Below are positions 5,638 through 8,058 of a DNA stretch of 8,058 nt, piece after piece. How positions within the stretch are numbered: the stretch's first letter is position 1; each line of letters begins with the position of its first letter. A program made the translations under genes and the position numbers. Source of the DNA: an uncultured Collinsella sp. (GTDB lineage Bacteria > Actinomycetota > Coriobacteriia > Coriobacteriales > Coriobacteriaceae); NCBI GenBank assembly GCA_937989795.1, contig CALKBB010000179.1:1-8058 (forward strand), written 5' to 3'. The notes beneath the pieces were generated by a model. The model searched no databases and was not told the DNA's origin. It worked only from the letters and a program-made list of their open reading frames with translations.

Positions 5638-6535
5638 CTCTAAGAAGCGCGGTGGATTGGGTCGTGGACTCAATGCATTGGTCTCAGAAGCAGAATATGA
5701 GACTGGTGGATCTGCAACGTCGTCATCAAATGCCGTTCCAGAGACAAAGCTGCCAATCGAAGATATCGTTCCTAATCCAAACCAACCTCGAATTCATTTT
5801 AACGAGACTGAACTTCGAGAATTGAGTGAATCAATTCAGGAGCATGGTGTTCTGCAACCGCTTCTTGTACGTAAACATGGTAATGGCTACGAGATCATTG
5901 CTGGCGAGCGCCGCTTTCAGGCTTCAAAACTAGCAGGCCTTGAAGAACTCCCCGTCATCATCAAAGATGTTGACGATGAGGAAATGCTAGCGCTGGCATT
6001 GATTGAAAACTTGCAGCGTTCTGACTTAAATCCGGTCGAAGAGGCTAAGGGGTATCGACAGCTTATCGATGCGAGCGGCATGACTCAAGAGGCCTTGTCT
6101 AAGGCTGTCAGTAAGTCTCGCTCTGCCATCACCAATTCATTGCGTCTGCTCGATCTTCCCGAGGTAGTTCAGCAGATGATCTTTGAAGGCAAGTTGACTG
6201 CTGGCCATGCACGTGCGATACTCGCAGTCCCGTATGAGGATGCTCGCATTAAGTTGGCTGAGAAGGTTGTTGCAGAAGGATTGTCTGTTCGTGCGACAGA
6301 AAACCTTGCTCCGTTGTTTTCTGCCGGAGAGACACCAAAGGCACCGCGTCCCGCGACTCCTCAGTCTTTTAAAAAGGCTGCGCGTGTTCTGCGTCAGGTT
6401 TTTAACACAAACGTTCGCGTAAAGAGCTCCCGCGGTAAGAATAAGATCGAGATTGAATTTAAGGATGAAGAGGAGCTGCTTCGCATTCTTGGTGAGATGA
6501 TCCAATTTAATCAGGGAGGTCAGGATGAGGAATAA
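5630..6535 (+). CDS. parB: Chromosome partitioning protein ParB
   Basis: The 301-residue protein is the parS-binding CTPase clamp of the partition system. Residues 1-20 hold the RGGLGRGLNALV motif that contacts ParA in this family. Residues about 40-135 are the N-terminal CTP-binding domain with GERRFQA (92-98, Arg94 and Arg95) and ENLQR (126-130). Residues about 152-174 are the helix-turn-helix that reads parS (TQEALSKAVSKSRSAITNSL). Residues about 240-301 form the dimerisation domain, rich in charged residues. The start is GTG at 5630 with GAGGTGA six bases upstream, overlapping the parA stop, so the two are translationally coupled. The next gene overlaps its 3' end by 11 bases. Confidence 0.97.
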   Translation: MPSSKKRGGLGRGLNALVSEAEYETGGSATSSSNAVPETKLPIEDIVPNPNQPRIHFNETELRELSESIQEHGVLQPLLVRKHGNGYEIIAGERRFQASKLAGLEELPVIIKDVDDEEMLALALIENLQRSDLNPVEEAKGYRQLIDASGMTQEALSKAVSKSRSAITNSLRLLDLPEVVQQMIFEGKLTAGHARAILAVPYEDARIKLAEKVVAEGLSVRATENLAPLFSAGETPKAPRPATPQSFKKAARVLRQVFNTNVRVKSSRGKNKIEIEFKDEEELLRILGEMIQFNQGGQDEE

Positions 6536-6779
6536 AGTTCTGACTGCTATTGCCATGGCTGCAACCGTTACAGTTGGCGCATTCGTAGGTTATAAGGTTG
6601 TGACAGACGAAGAATTACGGGGTCGTTTGCTTCGTGGAGCGCAGGATATCGTCGATACATCCAAGAAGAAAATGGATGTTATGACCGAGGATGTCGCCAT
6701 GCGTACGGCTCAGGTAACTAAGAATCCCAAGATTAACCAGGATTGGGTAAACCGTCAATGGGAAAATGTAGGCTTTTAG
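6525..6779 (+). CDS. Small single-pass membrane protein coupled to parB, YtxH-like
   Basis: The 84-residue protein has one hydrophobic segment at about residues 6-24 (LTAIAMAATVTVGAFVGYKVV) with a basic N-terminal MRNK, then a charged, helical, probably cytoplasmic or amphipathic tail. The pattern of a small-residue-rich membrane helix followed by DEELRGRLLRGAQDIVDTSKKK resembles YtxH-type small proteins, but the match is only general. The ATG at 6525 has AGGGAGGT four bases upstream, within parB, and the frame overlaps the parB stop by 11 bases, so translation is coupled to parB. The gene looks real from the ribosome site, the overlap and the protein-like composition. Function is unknown; a role at the membrane linked to partition is a guess from position only. 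A palindrome overlaps its stop codon. Confidence 0.85.
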   Translation: MRNKVLTAIAMAATVTVGAFVGYKVVTDEELRGRLLRGAQDIVDTSKKKMDVMTEDVAMRTAQVTKNPKINQDWVNRQWENVGF

Positions 6780-6787
6780 GTACCTAA
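6776..6787. repeat. 12-bp perfect palindrome, copy 2
   Basis: This is a second exact copy of TTAGGTACCTAA; with flanks it is identical to copy 1 over TTTAGGTACCTAAC. It overlaps the TAG stop of the small membrane protein gene. The two copies lie about 3.5 kb apart, bracketing jag, rsmG, parA and parB. Confidence 0.6.
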
Positions 6788-6806
6788 CAATTACTAGCCA
6801 TTTTTG

Positions 6807-6849
6807 AAGGGTCCTTGTCTGAGCACTAGAACAGGGACCCCTTATTTCT
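6807..6849 (+). terminator. Probable terminator of the parAB unit
   Basis: GGGTCCTTGT at 6809-6818 pairs with ACAGGGACCC at 6831-6840 (one G-T wobble) around a 12-base loop, followed by CTTATTTCTT. The T-tract is imperfect but pyrimidine-rich. It sits between the parB operon and the convergent rlmN gene, where a terminator is expected. Confidence 0.7.
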
Positions 6850-6894
6850 TGCGAAAAAGTTGTTGAACAATCGCGCGATACAGATTAATGAGAG

Positions 6895-6936
6895 ATATGA
6901 AACAGCCACGGTTGCAATTAAGCAACCGGGGCTGTT
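6895..6936 (-). terminator. Probable terminator of rlmN
   Basis: AACAGCC at 6901-6907 pairs with GGCTGTT at 6930-6936, and CGGTTGC at 6909-6915 with GCAACCG at 6922-6928, with a single A-G mismatch and a 6-base AATTAA loop. On the minus strand the stem is followed by a T-rich TTTCATATCTC. It begins 37 bases past the rlmN stop. Confidence 0.65.
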
Positions 6937-6939
6937 CGA

Positions 6940-6955
6940 TGTTTCACATGAAACG
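6940..6955. promoter_or_regulatory. Degenerate parS-like site
   Basis: TGTTTCACATGAAACG matches canonical parS at 14 of 16 positions (changes at positions 9 and 16). It lies in the gap between the rlmN hairpin and the rlmN stop, 2.2 kb from the three perfect parS sites. It could be a weak ParB site or a decayed copy. Confidence 0.5.
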
Positions 6956-6973
6956 TTTTGGGGTGCGACTCCC

Positions 6974-8026
6974 CTATGCGTTCTTCTGAACTTTGAAGCG
7001 CTGCTTCAGCTGTCCGCAGGCGGCGTCAATATCGTTACCACGGGAGTTACGAATCGTGGTCTCGATGCCACGGGACTCAAGACGACGCTGAAGATCCTCA
7101 ACCTTATGAATCGGCGACGGCTTGAGCGGGCTACCCTCAATGTCGTTAAGCTGAATAAGGTTAACGTGGCACAGCGTTCCCTCGCAGAAGTCGCAGAGCG
7201 CCTGCATCTCGGGATTCGTATCGTTGACGCCTTCGATCATGGCATACTCATAGGTCGGGCGGCGGCCAGTCTTCTCGGTGTAGAGCTGAAGCGCCTCGTG
7301 AAGGCGAAGCAGTGTGTACTTCTTAACACCGGGCATGAGCTTGTTGCGCGTCGACTGGATGGCGGAATGCAGGGAAACGGCAAGCGTGAACTGCTCGGGG
7401 ATATCGGCAAATTTGCGAATACCGGGAATAACGCCGCTGGTAGAGACGGTGAGGTGACGAGCGCCGATACCGATGCCATCGGGGTCGTTGAGGATTCGCA
7501 GCGCCTTGAGAACCTCGTCGTAGTTGGCAAACGGCTCGCCCTGGCCCATGAAGACGACGCTCGTGGCACGCTCGCCAAAGTCGTTGGATACATGAAGTAC
7601 CTGGTCGACGATCTCTTGAGCGGTCAGAGAGCGCTTGAGGCCGTTGAGACCGGTAGCGCAAAAGGCGCAGCCCATGCCACAGCCAGCCTGGGTGGAAACG
7701 CAGACGGAAAGCTTGTTACGACGGGGCATACCGACAGTCTCGACGGAAACGCCGTCGTGGTACTCGAGCAGATACTTGCGAGAGCCATCTTTGGAAACCT
7801 GCTTGGTTAGTTCAGTCGGCGTGTCAAAGGTAAAAGCCTCTTTAAGCTGCTCGCGGAAAGCCTTGGGAAGGTTGGTCATATCGTCAAACGAACAAACGTT
7901 CTTCTCGAAGACCCATTCGATGAGCTGCTTCGCGCGGAAGGTGGGCTGGCCAAGTTCGGCCACAAGGTCGCGAATATCGTTTTGGCTCAAGTCGCGAATG
8001 TCCTGAGATTTAGTCCTGGGATTCAT
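6974..8026 (-). CDS. rlmN: Dual-specificity 23S rRNA/tRNA adenine-C2 methyltransferase RlmN
   Basis: The 350-residue radical SAM enzyme methylates C2 of A2503 in 23S rRNA and of A37 in some tRNAs. The CxxxCxxC iron-sulfur motif is CGMGCAFC with Cys116, Cys120 and Cys123. The two cysteines needed for the ping-pong mechanism are visible as Cys109 (SVCVSTQ) and Cys337 (DIDAACGQL), so it should be active. MGQGEPFANYD at 160-170 and SLHSAIQSTRNKLMP around 219-232 are further family marks, and length is typical. The ATG at 8026 has GAAAGG five bases upstream. It is convergent with the parB operon and runs against the replication fork if oriC is at 1398-1640. A terminator-like hairpin follows its stop. 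Confidence 0.97.
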   Translation of the reverse strand: MNPRTKSQDIRDLSQNDIRDLVAELGQPTFRAKQLIEWVFEKNVCSFDDMTNLPKAFREQLKEAFTFDTPTELTKQVSKDGSRKYLLEYHDGVSVETVGMPRRNKLSVCVSTQAGCGMGCAFCATGLNGLKRSLTAQEIVDQVLHVSNDFGERATSVVFMGQGEPFANYDEVLKALRILNDPDGIGIGARHLTVSTSGVIPGIRKFADIPEQFTLAVSLHSAIQSTRNKLMPGVKKYTLLRLHEALQLYTEKTGRRPTYEYAMIEGVNDTNPEMQALCDFCEGTLCHVNLIQLNDIEGSPLKPSPIHKVEDLQRRLESRGIETTIRNSRGNDIDAACGQLKQRFKVQKNA

Positions 8027-8058
8027 GGAAGCCTTTCGATTTTGGGGAAACGTAGAGG

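Noticed and set aside
6860..7810. 316-codon open frame on the plus strand opposite rlmN
   Set aside because: It covers two hairpins and the antisense of conserved rlmN motifs, with no recognisable domain; a shadow frame.
1..8058. CRISPR arrays, insertion sequences, tRNA or rRNA genes, prophage or defence genes
   Set aside because: I saw no regularly spaced repeats, transposase motifs, RNA gene signatures or accessory genes; this is a core-genome region.

Overview
The window looks like the replication-origin region of a high-GC Gram-positive bacterium, most likely a member of the Coriobacteriia and plausibly Collinsella. This rests on the gene order rpmH-rnpA-yidD-yidC-jag-rsmG-parA-parB with canonical parS sites, on the protein sequences as I recognise them, and on a GC level that is high in most genes. 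No database search was possible, so the genus is inference.

Layout. On the left, on the minus strand, is a 450-residue GHKL-type ATPase with a long Pro/Gln/Tyr-rich linker and a C-terminal winged helix. Just past its stop, at the window edge, a GTG codon behind a purine-rich stretch may be the first codons of another minus-strand gene; dnaA is a guess. Positions 1398-1640 carry a cluster of DnaA-box-like 9-mers and a 14-bp direct repeat, so this is the best oriC candidate. It is followed by a strong promoter and a leader hairpin for rpmH. Rightward on the plus strand come rpmH (L34), rnpA (RNase P protein), yidD, yidC (membrane insertase) and jag/khpB (KH-R3H RNA-binding protein), ending at a strong intrinsic terminator at 3890-3921. 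Next come rsmG (16S rRNA methyltransferase), three tandem parS sites, parA, parB and a small single-pass membrane protein that overlaps parB. After two hairpins and a degenerate parS-like site, rlmN runs on the minus strand to the right edge.

How it works together. Genes on both sides point away from the presumed origin, co-directional with replication forks leaving it; only rlmN opposes its fork. The left part makes ribosome and RNase P components and the membrane insertase. The right part is the chromosome partition module: ParB loads at parS and ParA moves it. The two rRNA methyltransferases, RsmG and RlmN, bracket that module.

Most genes are familiar housekeeping genes. The less ordinary parts are the origin-facing ATPase-winged-helix protein, the small membrane protein coupled to parB, a 12-bp perfect palindrome present in two identical copies, a long hairpin inside rnpA, and a drop in GC from rsmG through parB.
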